Below the pieces are notes generated by a model that searched no databases, was not told where the DNA came from, and was given only the letters and a program-made list of their open reading frames with translations. Positions 1 through 7,311 of a stretch of DNA of 8,111 nucleotides are shown here, one piece after another. How positions within the stretch are numbered: position 1 is the stretch's first letter; the number at the start of each line of letters is the position of its first letter. The DNA comes from Syntrophales bacterium (GTDB lineage: Bacteria; Desulfobacterota; Syntrophia; Syntrophales; UBA2251): assembly GCA_023230905.1 (NCBI GenBank), contig JALNWL010000111.1, positions 1 through 8,111 of the forward strand. Reading direction: 5' to 3'. Made by a program: the position numbers and the translations under genes.

Positions 1-2581
1 CCTGCCGACCACGCGCCTCTTCACGGAGCTGATCCGGGCCTACCCCCGCTTTCGGATCACCCTGAGCATGTCGGGGATCTTCCTCGAACAGGCGGAAGTG
101 TACCAGCCTGCCGTCATCGAGGCCCTCCAGGAGCTTCTGCAGGCCGGCAGCGTGCATGACCAGGTCGAATACCTGGACGAGACCTACTACCACTCCCTTA
201 CCAGCCTCTTTTCAGATCCACAGAAAACGGAATTCAGGGCCCAGGTCTCCCTGCATCGCGAAAAGATGCGCCGGCTCTTCGGGATTTTTCCGACCTCCTT
301 TCGGAACACCGAATTGATGTACAACAACCACATCGCCGACGTCGTCGCCGACATGGGTTACCAGTCGATCCTGTGTGAAAAGCGGGCCGACATGTTCAAG
401 GACCAGGATCCACCCGTTTCCCCGAATGCCGTCTTCCGCGCCCGGGGATCTTCCCTGATCGTCCTGCCCCGCAATCGCGAACTCAGCGATGACGTGGCCT
501 TTCGTTTTCCCCACCGTCCGCTGACCCCGGACGACTACGCCGGCTACCTGGCGCGGATTGACGGGGAAGCCGTCTGCCTCGGGTATGATTATGAACACAT
601 CGGCGAGCATCTCTGGAAGGATTCAGGCATCTTCGATTTCTGGCGCGGACTCCCGGCCAGCCTCGAGAAGCACGAAAGCATCCTCTGTATGAACCCGTCG
701 GCGGTCGCACAGCGGTTCCGCGACGCCGATTGTCCCCTACTCGATATTCACGGACTGGCCACCTCCTCGTGGGCGGATGTCGGACGCGACACCTCCGGCT
801 GGCTGGGAACCCTGACCCAATATGCCCTGTTTCACGAAATCGAGGCGATGGAGGGGGAAGCGCGCCGGTCGGGAACGGAGCTGCTCACGAAATGGCGGCA
901 CCTGACGACTTCCGATCACATCTATTTTTTGCATGAGTCCACCGGCGACGATCACGCCGTCCATTCTTACTTCAACCCCTACGGCGGATCGATCGCGCAG
1001 CCGACCTATGTTCTGACGCGCAAGATTGACGAACTCGGCGGCGCCCTGAAGCGGTTTGAGATCCTGAAGCGCTCGGAGCGGACGGCGCTCCTCATCATTA
1101 CCCCGGAAACGGGTCGGCTGCCCGAAGACATGGACGCCCTGGCCCAGTACGTTTCCGGAAAGAGCGGCGGCCAGGGCGAGGTTGTCTCCGCCCTGTGCGA
1201 GGGCCTGGTGGAGCGGGGCATCGACGTCCATCTCGCGACCCTGAACCTGAAAAAGCGCTTTCAGCGTGAGCGCGGCATGAACGAGGACCAATGGCGGGAG
1301 GTGCGCTACAAGATCGATTCGAAGAAGATTCACCTTGTCAGCTCCGCGGTTTTCTCGGGGTTGATGAGTGCCTATTCGGGCGATCCGATCCGCACGGCGG
1401 TGGAGTTCCAGCGTCAGGTCGTCAACAACGTGATCAAGTCGGTGCGCGCCCGCCATCAGGGACGTCTGCTGATTCACAGTCACGACTGGATGGCGGGAGG
1501 CCTCATCACGGCCTACGCGAAAGCGACGGGTATCCCCGTTCTGCATACCGTCCACAACGTCTTTACGGCCCATCTGCCCGTCGAGATGCTGGGCGGCCTC
1601 GATTTGAGCCAGCTTTCGGAAATGATTTTCTGGTCGGAGGACGGCGGGAGAATCTGTGTCGATTGTCAGGCCACGGGCATCAAGAACGCGACCCTCATCA
1701 ATTTCGTCGGCGAGCGGTTCCTTCGGGAGGTTGTGGAGGACTTCTTCCTCGACCGGCCCATCGTTCCCCCGAATGTCCGGAACGAGGTCAAGGCCAAGTA
1801 TCATCACGACTCGGCCATCTCGGTCCTGAACGCGCCGGCGTCGAACATGTATCCGGAGCATTGCGGGGTCCTCATGAGAAAATACGGCCCCGAGGACGAC
1901 ATCATCGCGGCGAAGCGTCAGAATCTGATCGCGTTTCAGAACGAGACGGGCTTGAACGTCAACCCGGACGCGATCCTTTTCTACTGGCCCTCACGGCTGG
2001 ACCCGGTTCAGAAGGGGGTGGAGCTCCTGGAGGATCAGGCCCAGGCATTCGTTGAGGCGAACGAAAACGCGCAGATCGCCATCGTGGCGGACGGGATCGG
2101 CAGCGACCGGACGCACGTCGATATCCTGGGGCGCATTGCCTATGCCTCCAAGGGCCGGATCGCTTACCATTCCTACAACGAAAAGCTGTCCATGCAGGGG
2201 TTTGCCGCCGCGCACGACGTCTTCGGCGCCTCCCTGTACGAACCCTGCGGCCAGATCGACCAGGTCGGAAACCTCTTCGGGACAACGGCCACCAACCGGG
2301 ACACCGGCGGGTACCACGACAAGATTCGGGAACTGCGCCTGAAGGTGGACGGGGCGCCCCAGGATATGGGGAACGGATTTCTCTTCCGGGACTATGACGC
2401 GGGGGGGCTCCGCTACGCCTTGGAGAAAAGCCTTGCCTTTCACCGGCGGCCGCCGGAAATCCGTGAGCCCCAGTTGAAGCGCATCATGACCGAGGCGCGC
2501 GAGCAGTACGACCTCCGGAAGATGATCGCTCAGTACATCCGCATCTATGAAATGCTGAACGACGGGCGGCCGCTGGTCTGA
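1..2581 (+). CDS. GH57 alpha-amylase-type / glycogen synthase-like (GT5-type) fusion protein, 5'-partial
   Basis: The reading frame is open from base 2, and 22 in-frame codons precede the ATG at 68 and continue the GH57 fold, so the true start (with the family's N-terminal HQP motif, not visible) lies left of the window. Numbered from the ATG at 68 (837 residues): residues 1 to about 335 are a GH57 domain, with FRNTEL at 79-84 (E82, expected nucleophile), GYDYEHIGEH at 172-181 (D174, expected acid/base) and TSDHIYFLH around 281-289. Residues about 338-830 are a GT-B domain of glycogen synthase type: KSGGQGEVV at 365-373, SHDW at 471-474, HN at 496-497, SRLDPVQKG at 642-650, EPCG at 725-728 and TGG at 746-748. 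The family role is cytoplasmic alpha-glucan metabolism: GH57 cleaves or transfers alpha-glucan chains, while GT5 adds glucose from ADP-glucose. Both active sites look intact. The fusion is seen directly; the exact substrates are inferred. No signal peptide can be judged. Confidence 0.9.
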   Translation, partial: LPTTRLFTELIRAYPRFRITLSMSGIFLEQAEVYQPAVIEALQELLQAGSVHDQVEYLDETYYHSLTSLFSDPQKTEFRAQVSLHREKMRRLFGIFPTSFRNTELMYNNHIADVVADMGYQSILCEKRADMFKDQDPPVSPNAVFRARGSSLIVLPRNRELSDDVAFRFPHRPLTPDDYAGYLARIDGEAVCLGYDYEHIGEHLWKDSGIFDFWRGLPASLEKHESILCMNPSAVAQRFRDADCPLLDIHGLATSSWADVGRDTSGWLGTLTQYALFHEIEAMEGEARRSGTELLTKWRHLTTSDHIYFLHESTGDDHAVHSYFNPYGGSIAQPTYVLTRKIDELGGALKRFEILKRSERTALLIITPETGRLPEDMDALAQYVSGKSGGQGEVVSALCEGLVERGIDVHLATLNLKKRFQRERGMNEDQWREVRYKIDSKKIHLVSSAVFSGLMSAYSGDPIRTAVEFQRQVVNNVIKSVRARHQGRLLIHSHDWMAGGLITAYAKATGIPVLHTVHNVFTAHLPVEMLGGLDLSQLSEMIFWSEDGGRICVDCQATGIKNATLINFVGERFLREVVEDFFLDRPIVPPNVRNEVKAKYHHDSAISVLNAPASNMYPEHCGVLMRKYGPEDDIIAAKRQNLIAFQNETGLNVNPDAILFYWPSRLDPVQKGVELLEDQAQAFVEANENAQIAIVADGIGSDRTHVDILGRIAYASKGRIAYHSYNEKLSMQGFAAAHDVFGASLYEPCGQIDQVGNLFGTTATNRDTGGYHDKIRELRLKVDGAPQDMGNGFLFRDYDAGGLRYALEKSLAFHRRPPEIREPQLKRIMTEAREQYDLRKMIAQYIRIYEMLNDGRPLV

Positions 2582-2594
2582 GCGGGTGAGGCGA

Positions 2595-4172
2595 TCAGCG
2601 CCAGCCCGTATCCAGGTTCATGTCTTTCGGGGCGTCGAGCTGATAGGTCGTGTGCAGGGATTTCTTCGCCCCCGCCGCAAGGTCGAAAGACCAGATCAGC
2701 GTTCCGGCGTTCTTTTCCGTCGTGTCCGGATCCAGCACGGTCTTGAGACGGATCCGTTCGTCACGGACCTGCGGGTTCGGCTCTTCGAGGCGGATCCGGA
2801 CCGGGATCGTCCGTTCGTTCTGAATCTCAAGGCGCCAGTCCCATGTCTGCGTCTGCCGGTCGGCGATGAACCCTTTTTCCCCGGACTGGCGCTGGAGCAG
2901 TTCGGCGCGGGCGCTGACAAGCGGATCCACGCCGAAGTAGATCTCGCCCTCCCGCCCGGAGAAGGCGAATTCACGCTTACCGAGAACTGCCCCGTCGATC
3001 ACGAACTGACCCGATCCGGCGGGGATGTCCCGGGGTTCAGCGAGCGTGACATCCGCCCGGACAAACGCCTGATTGGAGACGCTCGGCCGCAGGAGATAGG
3101 TGAACGCGGCCGGCCAGTATTCCTCCCGGATGCTGAATTTCCGTTTCGGTCCGGCAGGGATCGTTCGCTTCCCCAGCGACCAGAGGGTGAAGGTGCTTTT
3201 CGTCTTCGGCACGGGCGCGGCCATTACGCCCACCCCCTCGTCGGTCGCCTCCGCCAGGAGCTGAAGGTCATCGGCGCGGGCGGCCTTGCTCCGCACCATG
3301 GGGCGATAGAGCGGCCGGGGCTGAATAATCCAGGGTCGAAACTCCGGGGGCGTCAGGGATCGCGGAGGTTGGAGGGTGGCGATGTTGACCCGGGTATCGA
3401 CCCAGTCCTTGCCGGAACTCTGCCAGACTTCGGCGTCCCAGACGAGGAAGATCCGCTGCTCTTGGGGTCGGGCCTCGATCCGGTAAAGGGGGAGCCACCC
3501 ACAACCGTTCAGGACGTAGGAATAGGTCAGCGACAGCTCAGCCGGACCCCGTCCGCCCAGGAGCAGCGTGACCTCCCAGGCCGTCTCCTGACTCCCGGTG
3601 GCGCGTTTCAGCTCCTCCTGGGTCAGGGCAATCTCCCGGTCGATCTTTTCTATTTGCGGCTCCAACTGGGCCTTCTCCTGAAAGACGCGGCGGCTGTTCT
3701 TGCCGATGGCGGCGGCGAGGTTTACCGTCTCCGCGAGCGTTTTCGTTTTGGCCTTGGCCTGGTTCTGCCAGAACTGGATCTGGGTGTCGATGCCCTGCAG
3801 GGAGGCTTGGAGACCCCCGCGCTCCTCCTTGAGCTTTGCGATTTTTGCCTTCAAAACCCGGATCCCTTCATCGTCCTGGCGGTTGATTTTCCGCCAGGAC
3901 TGGTCCTCGATCCGCCAGCCGGCGCCCGGAGCGGTTTTCGTCACGAGGGTTTCCGGGTCCGCCTGAGCGGGCAGGGTGAAAATGGCCTGCTGGGTGGTTG
4001 CGCTTCCCTGTACGGCGCACTTTGCCGTCTCGACGACCTCCGCCGAATCGGGGAAGAGGGTGACCTCCTGGACGGCCGCAGCAGCGGCCTGAGGGCCGGT
4101 GAAGAGCCAAAGCAGGCCGAGCCCGAGGAGCGTCAACCGTGTGGTCAGGGTTTCAAAGCGGGGCAGCTTCAT
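2595..4172 (-). CDS. Exported coiled-coil DUF4140/DUF4139 (mucoidy inhibitor MuiA-type) protein
   Basis: A 525-residue protein. Residues 1 to about 33 form a Sec signal peptide: basic start, hydrophobic LTLLGLGLLWLF, then an alanine-rich cleavage region. Residues about 34-95 match the DUF4140 N-terminal pattern (VQEVTLFPDSAEV, then LPAQADPETL). Residues about 103-192 are rich in K, E and Q with heptad-like spacing, as expected of the family's central coiled coil. Residues about 212-515 match DUF4139: LTYSYVLNGCGWLPLYRIEA near 215-234, WVDTRVNIATLQPP near 257-270 and a beta-rich C-terminus. The family is named after a mucoidy inhibitor phenotype, but its biochemical role is not established. 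The start has AAGGAGG at 4180-4186, 7 nt upstream of the ATG. It lies 54 nt downstream of the second deaminase gene on the same strand, so co-transcription is likely. No terminator was seen after the stop. The family call is good; function is unknown. Confidence 0.85.
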   Translation of the reverse strand: MKLPRFETLTTRLTLLGLGLLWLFTGPQAAAAAVQEVTLFPDSAEVVETAKCAVQGSATTQQAIFTLPAQADPETLVTKTAPGAGWRIEDQSWRKINRQDDEGIRVLKAKIAKLKEERGGLQASLQGIDTQIQFWQNQAKAKTKTLAETVNLAAAIGKNSRRVFQEKAQLEPQIEKIDREIALTQEELKRATGSQETAWEVTLLLGGRGPAELSLTYSYVLNGCGWLPLYRIEARPQEQRIFLVWDAEVWQSSGKDWVDTRVNIATLQPPRSLTPPEFRPWIIQPRPLYRPMVRSKAARADDLQLLAEATDEGVGVMAAPVPKTKSTFTLWSLGKRTIPAGPKRKFSIREEYWPAAFTYLLRPSVSNQAFVRADVTLAEPRDIPAGSGQFVIDGAVLGKREFAFSGREGEIYFGVDPLVSARAELLQRQSGEKGFIADRQTQTWDWRLEIQNERTIPVRIRLEEPNPQVRDERIRLKTVLDPDTTEKNAGTLIWSFDLAAGAKKSLHTTYQLDAPKDMNLDTGWR

Positions 4173-4226
4173 GGCGAATCCTCCTTCCTTCGTGACGTCG
4201 TTCGAGGTCCCTGCCGGGCGATCCGA

Positions 4227-5555
4227 TCAGGATGATCGAATGCGGTCGGCGATCCTCTCGACATCCTCGATCACAGCGGGGAGATCGATCGTGACAAGCC
4301 TCCGGTCCTGCAGAACGATCCTTCCATTGATGACGACAGTGGCGACGTCCGAACCTGAGGCGGCATAGACCAGTTGCGACCACGGGTTGTACAGGGGCGT
4401 CAGGTGGGGTTTGTTTTTCAGCTCGACGATGATGAGGTCAGCCGCGGACCCGAGACTCAAGGTGCCGATGCGATCGTTGAGCCCCAGGCAGCGCGCGCCT
4501 CCGCGGGTGGCCATTCGAAGGACCGTCTGCGCGTCCATGACGGTCGGGTCTTCGAGCCGGACCTTGTGAAGCTTCGCGGCGGTGTCCATTTCTCCGAACA
4601 GATCGAGGTCGTTGTTGCTGGCACAACCATCCGTTCCAAGTCCGACTGGAATGCCGCGATTGAGCAGAGCCGGAACGGGTGCGATGCCGGCGGAGAGCTT
4701 CATGCTGCTCTCCGGGCAGTGGGAGACGGCCACGCCGCAATCAAGGAGGATCGTCATCTCTTCCTCGTCCACCCAGTTGACATGAACCGCCAGGGTCTTC
4801 TCGTCAAGCACGCCCAGACGGTGGAGGTGGCGGACGGGCGTCGTTCCGTACCGGTCCCGGACGATGGCGGTCTCCTCCCTCGTTTCCGCCACGTGAATGC
4901 AGCAGAGTGCACCGTGATGACGGGCGACGTCCTTGATGGCCGTTAGGGTGGCTGGCGAGCAGGTGTACGGTGAATGAAGGAAGAGGGCGGGGGTGACGAG
5001 CGGGGAGGCGCCCTGCCACTTGGCGAGGAAGCGCTCCGCCCGGCGCACCTGGGCCGCGGTATCGGGCGCCTCCGGCAGGGGAGGGTCGAGGAATCCCTCG
5101 GCCACGATTCCCCGCATCCTGGTGTCGAGCGCCGCCTGGGCGACGTGTTCCTCGTAAAAATAGCCGTCGCAGAACGTGGTCGTTCCGGACAGGATCATCT
5201 CGGCCAGAGCGAGAAGCGACCCGGCATAGACGGTATCCGGATGAATATGGCGCGCCTCAGCGGGGAAAATATGGTGGTTCAGCCAGTCCATCAGAGGCAG
5301 GTCATCGGCGAGACCGCGGAAAAGGGTCATGGGGAGATGGGTGTGCGTATTGACAAGACCCGGCAGAATGATCGTCCCGGAGGCGTCAAGGGTTTCGGCA
5401 GCGCTCAGGTCTCTTCGGGATTCGGTGGCGAACCCTTCTTCAAGCAGGGTGATGAGGCCGTCCCGGATGCCGATCATGGCCGGGTGAATCCGTGGCCGGT
5501 CGTCGGTCAGGGTCAGGGCCGTTCCGCCCCGGATGAGGAGATCGAGCGCGGGCAT
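4227..5555 (-). CDS. mtaD: 5'-methylthioadenosine/S-adenosylhomocysteine deaminase (amidohydrolase), paralogue 2
   Basis: A 442-residue cytoplasmic metal-dependent amidohydrolase of the MtaD/SAH deaminase type. The family hydrolyses the adenine 6-amino group of S-adenosylhomocysteine or methylthioadenosine, giving the inosyl product and ammonia. Visible catalytic residues: HTH (H71, H73), HVAE (H221 metal ligand, E224 base), H258, H279 in SHCPESSMKL and D309 in GTDGCASNND. W91 in MDWL and H194 in LHSPYTCS match positions used for nucleoside binding in the family. Length and motifs are complete, with no sign of decay. The start is ATG with GGAGG at 5562-5566, 6 nt upstream. That site lies in the last codons of the preceding paralogue, whose stop is 3 nt before this start, so translational coupling is expected. 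Related guanine or cytosine deaminases are less likely given the motif set; the exact nucleoside cannot be fixed from sequence. Confidence 0.88.
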   Translation of the reverse strand: MPALDLLIRGGTALTLTDDRPRIHPAMIGIRDGLITLLEEGFATESRRDLSAAETLDASGTIILPGLVNTHTHLPMTLFRGLADDLPLMDWLNHHIFPAEARHIHPDTVYAGSLLALAEMILSGTTTFCDGYFYEEHVAQAALDTRMRGIVAEGFLDPPLPEAPDTAAQVRRAERFLAKWQGASPLVTPALFLHSPYTCSPATLTAIKDVARHHGALCCIHVAETREETAIVRDRYGTTPVRHLHRLGVLDEKTLAVHVNWVDEEEMTILLDCGVAVSHCPESSMKLSAGIAPVPALLNRGIPVGLGTDGCASNNDLDLFGEMDTAAKLHKVRLEDPTVMDAQTVLRMATRGGARCLGLNDRIGTLSLGSAADLIIVELKNKPHLTPLYNPWSQLVYAASGSDVATVVINGRIVLQDRRLVTIDLPAVIEDVERIADRIRSS

Positions 5556-5558
5556 GCC

Positions 5559-6884
5559 TTACCTCCGGAGGCTCTCGCGAATGCGCACGGCGATCTCGCG
5601 CACCCGCCGCATGACCTCGATCTCGTCGATCGTGGTCAGTCTCCGGCTCCGCAGGACCACCCGGCCGTTGATGAGAACCGTGTCCACGTCGGCGCCGGAG
5701 ACGGCATAGGTCAGGTGCGAGTATTCGTCGTACAGGGGCGTCAAATGGGGCTTGTTCATATCGATGATACAGAGATCGGCCTTTTTGCCGACCGCGAGTG
5801 TGCCGACGAGATGATCCAAGCCGAGGACCTTCGCCCCGTCGGACGTCGCCATCCTGAGGACGGTCCGGGCCGACATGACCGTGGGATCGAGACGGGCGGA
5901 CTTTTCCAGTTTGGCCGCGGTGTCCAGCTCCTGGAACATGTCCAGGTTGTTGTTGCTCGCGCAACCGTCCGTGCCAAGACCGACGGCGATCCCGTGCCCG
6001 AGCATGGCGGAGATCGGCGCGACGCCGGAGGCCAGCTTCATGTTGCTCTCGGGGTTGTGCACCACCTTGCAGCCGTGATCGGCGAAGAGGCGCATGTCCT
6101 GTTCGTCCATCATGACGCAGTGAAAGCCGATAAACCGTTCATCGAGTAGGCCGATGTCCTCAAGAAAGGCCGTCGCCCGGCGGCCCAGCTTGTCCCGTAG
6201 CTGTTTGACCTCGCCCGCGTTTTCCAGCAGGTGCGTCGCGAGGGGGACCTGGTAGCGGTTCGCCAGGGCCTTGCAGTCCTTCAAAAGATCCGGTGAGCAC
6301 GTGTACAGCGCATGCGGTTCGACCATGACGTTGACGAGCGGGTCGTCGGCCCAGGTTTGGATGAGTTTTTCCGTATAGGCGAGGCCTTCGGCGGGGGTGT
6401 TGATGTTGGGAGAGGGGAAGTCGAAGAGGACCTCGCCGATCAGGCACCGCATCCCCGCCTCTTTGGCCGCGCGGGCCGTTTCCCCTTGGAAGATGTACAT
6501 GTCCGCGAAGGTGGTCGTCCCCGACTTGATCATCTCGGCGCAGGCGAGCAGGCTGCCCCAGTAGGCCAGTTCGGGGTTCACGTTGCGGGCCTCGGCCGGG
6601 AAGATGTAATTGTTCAGCCAGTCCATGAGTTCCATGTCGTCGGCGATGCCGCGGAAGCAAGTCATGGCGGCGTGCGTGTGGGCGTTGATGAGCCCTGGCA
6701 TAACGATGGCGCCGGTCGCGTCGATCGTCTCCCTGGCCTCAAAGGTTCGGGCCAATTCGTCCCGGCGACCCAGCGCGACAATGCGGTCGCCGTGGACGGC
6801 CAGCGCCCCGTCGATCAGTTTCGTGTCCTTATCGTCGAACGTCAGGACGGTTCCGCCGGTTACCAGGATATCGACCGTTTGCAT
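5559..6884 (-). CDS. mtaD: 5'-methylthioadenosine/S-adenosylhomocysteine deaminase (amidohydrolase), paralogue 1
   Basis: A 441-residue member of the same deaminase family and first gene of the minus-strand operon. Residues from the chosen start: HTH (H69, H71), HLLE (H218, E221), H255, H276 in HNPESNMKL and D306 in GTDGCASNNN form the complete metal and catalytic set. W89 in MDWL and H191 in PHALYTCS are likely nucleoside-contact positions. The frame extends upstream to GTG at 6926 and ATG at 6920, but I chose the ATG at 6884: it has AGAGG at 6893-6897 with 8 nt spacing, it lines up with the start of the neighbouring paralogue (MQTVDILVTGGT against MPALDLLIRGGT), and the upstream starts show no ribosome binding site. 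It differs from its neighbour after the third metal histidine (HLLENAGEV against HVAETREET) and in the segment near residues 150-165, so a different substrate preference is possible. It likely acts in recycling of S-adenosylmethionine by-products. Confidence 0.88.
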   Translation of the reverse strand: MQTVDILVTGGTVLTFDDKDTKLIDGALAVHGDRIVALGRRDELARTFEARETIDATGAIVMPGLINAHTHAAMTCFRGIADDMELMDWLNNYIFPAEARNVNPELAYWGSLLACAEMIKSGTTTFADMYIFQGETARAAKEAGMRCLIGEVLFDFPSPNINTPAEGLAYTEKLIQTWADDPLVNVMVEPHALYTCSPDLLKDCKALANRYQVPLATHLLENAGEVKQLRDKLGRRATAFLEDIGLLDERFIGFHCVMMDEQDMRLFADHGCKVVHNPESNMKLASGVAPISAMLGHGIAVGLGTDGCASNNNLDMFQELDTAAKLEKSARLDPTVMSARTVLRMATSDGAKVLGLDHLVGTLAVGKKADLCIIDMNKPHLTPLYDEYSHLTYAVSGADVDTVLINGRVVLRSRRLTTIDEIEVMRRVREIAVRIRESLRR

Positions 6885-6926
6885 CTTCGCATCCTCTTGC
6901 ATTGAGTATTGATCTGCCATTAGCAC

Positions 6927-6956
6927 ATTGAAGAAAGGCTCTTCAACCTAATTCAA
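6927..6956 (-). promoter_or_regulatory. Possible weak promoter with inverted repeat upstream of the deaminase operon
   Basis: On the minus strand, TTGAAT (6951-6956) and TTCAAT (6927-6932) are separated by 18 nt, each matching 4 of 6 consensus bases. A perfect 7-bp inverted repeat, TTGAAGA (6928-6934) and TCTTCAA (6940-6946) with a 5-nt centre, lies in and beside the spacer, where a repressor could bind. This would give a leader of roughly 35 nt before the ATG at 6884. The match is weak, and it is offered because nothing better is visible in 6885-7029. Confidence 0.25.
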
Positions 6957-7029
6957 GACGGTCGAACCTTTCGGAAACGCCTTCAAAAGCGGTCCCGAGG
7001 AAGGGGCGCGGCCCCGGAGGACGATCTAG

Positions 7030-7058
7030 TTGACACCCTAAAACAAACATACTATAGC
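7030..7058 (+). promoter_or_regulatory. Sigma70-type promoter of tRNA-Leu
   Basis: TTGACA (7030-7035, perfect -35) is followed after 17 nt by TATAGC (7053-7058, 4 of 6). Transcription would start near 7065, about a dozen bases before the tRNA. The stretch after the -10 is very GC-rich (GTGAGGCGCGC), which resembles the discriminators of stable-RNA promoters under stringent control; that last point is an inference. Confidence 0.7.
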
Positions 7059-7077
7059 GTGAGGCGCGCACGACAAG

Positions 7078-7165
7078 GCCTGGGTGGCGGAATTGGTAGA
7101 CGCAAGGGACTTAAAATCCCTCGATCCTTGAGATTGTGAGGGTTCGATCCCCTCCCCAGGCACCA
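7078..7165 (+). tRNA. trnL: tRNA-Leu (anticodon UAA)
   Basis: An 88-nt class II tRNA with CCA encoded. Acceptor stem GCCTGGG (7078-7084) pairs perfectly with CCCAGGC (7155-7161); A at 7162 is the discriminator base and CCA follows at 7163-7165. The anticodon stem AGGGA/TCCCT (7105-7109 and 7117-7121) closes the loop CTTAAAA, giving anticodon TAA at 7112-7114, which reads UUA/UUG leucine codons. The long variable arm (7122-7137) can form a short stem CGATC/GATTG. The T arm GAGGG/CCCTC (7138-7142 and 7150-7154) encloses TTCGATC. All features are intact. A terminator follows 10 nt after the CCA, so it is probably a single-tRNA transcript. Confidence 0.97.
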
Positions 7166-7175
7166 GATAATAAAG

Positions 7176-7212
7176 GGCTTTCGGCGAATTTAACCGGAAG
7201 CCGTTTTTGTTT
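7176..7212 (+). terminator. Rho-independent terminator after tRNA-Leu
   Basis: GGCTTTCGG (7176-7184) pairs with CCGGAAGCC (7194-7202) over 9 bp, including one G-U pair, around a 9-nt loop. It is followed by G, five Ts, G and three Ts. Position and polarity fit termination of the tRNA transcript. Confidence 0.8.
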
Positions 7213-7222
7213 GGTGGGATCG

Positions 7223-7241
7223 TGTAAGCACAATGTAAGCA
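7223..7241 (+). repeat. Paired direct repeat TGTAAGCA
   Basis: TGTAAGCA occurs at 7223-7230 and again at 7234-7241, separated by 3 nt (11-bp period, about one helical turn). It lies just past the tRNA-Leu terminator. Repeats of this sort beside a tRNA can be protein binding sites, such as integrase arm sites, but nothing in the window confirms this. Confidence 0.55.
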
Positions 7242-7260
7242 GTAGAGGAATTTTTTCAGA

Positions 7261-7292
7261 AAATAAAAAAGGCCGGGCGTTTCCACCCGGCC
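7261..7292 (-). terminator. Strong rho-independent terminator of the minus-strand unit
   Basis: Read on the minus strand, GGCCGGG (7292-7286) and CCCGGCC (7277-7271) form a perfect 7-bp GC stem with an 8-nt loop, followed by TTTTTTATTT (7270-7261). It lies 19 nt downstream of the stop codon of the 55-codon ORF and 155 nt downstream of the stop of the 108-codon gene. This supports a transcript that includes the short ORF. On the plus strand there is no T-run after the stem. Confidence 0.85.
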
Positions 7293-7311
7293 TCGGTCGG
7301 TCTCTACGCCT

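Noticed and set aside
737..1861. Minus-strand 374-codon ORF
   Set aside because: Antisense shadow of the GH57-GT gene; the product matches no fold and is compositionally biased.
2400..2407. Run of Gs in the GT domain as a frameshift or slippage site
   Set aside because: The reading frame and domain continue normally across it.
2586..4235. Long plus-strand ORF (549 codons)
   Set aside because: It lies antisense to the DUF4139 gene, whose signal peptide, domains and ribosome binding site are clear. The open frame reflects GC-rich third positions on the other strand.
4974..6149. Plus-strand 391-codon ORF across both deaminases
   Set aside because: Antisense to two genes with complete catalytic motifs; it spans their boundary and reads as low-complexity shadow sequence.
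6885..6926. N-terminal 14-residue extension of deaminase 1 (GTG at 6926 or ATG at 6920)
   Set aside because: No ribosome binding site, overlap with a possible promoter, and the paralogue aligns with the ATG at 6884.
7003..7015. GGGGC-GCG-GCCCC palindrome between operon and tRNA promoter
   Set aside because: Only 5 bp with a 3-nt loop and no T-run; no role can be supported.
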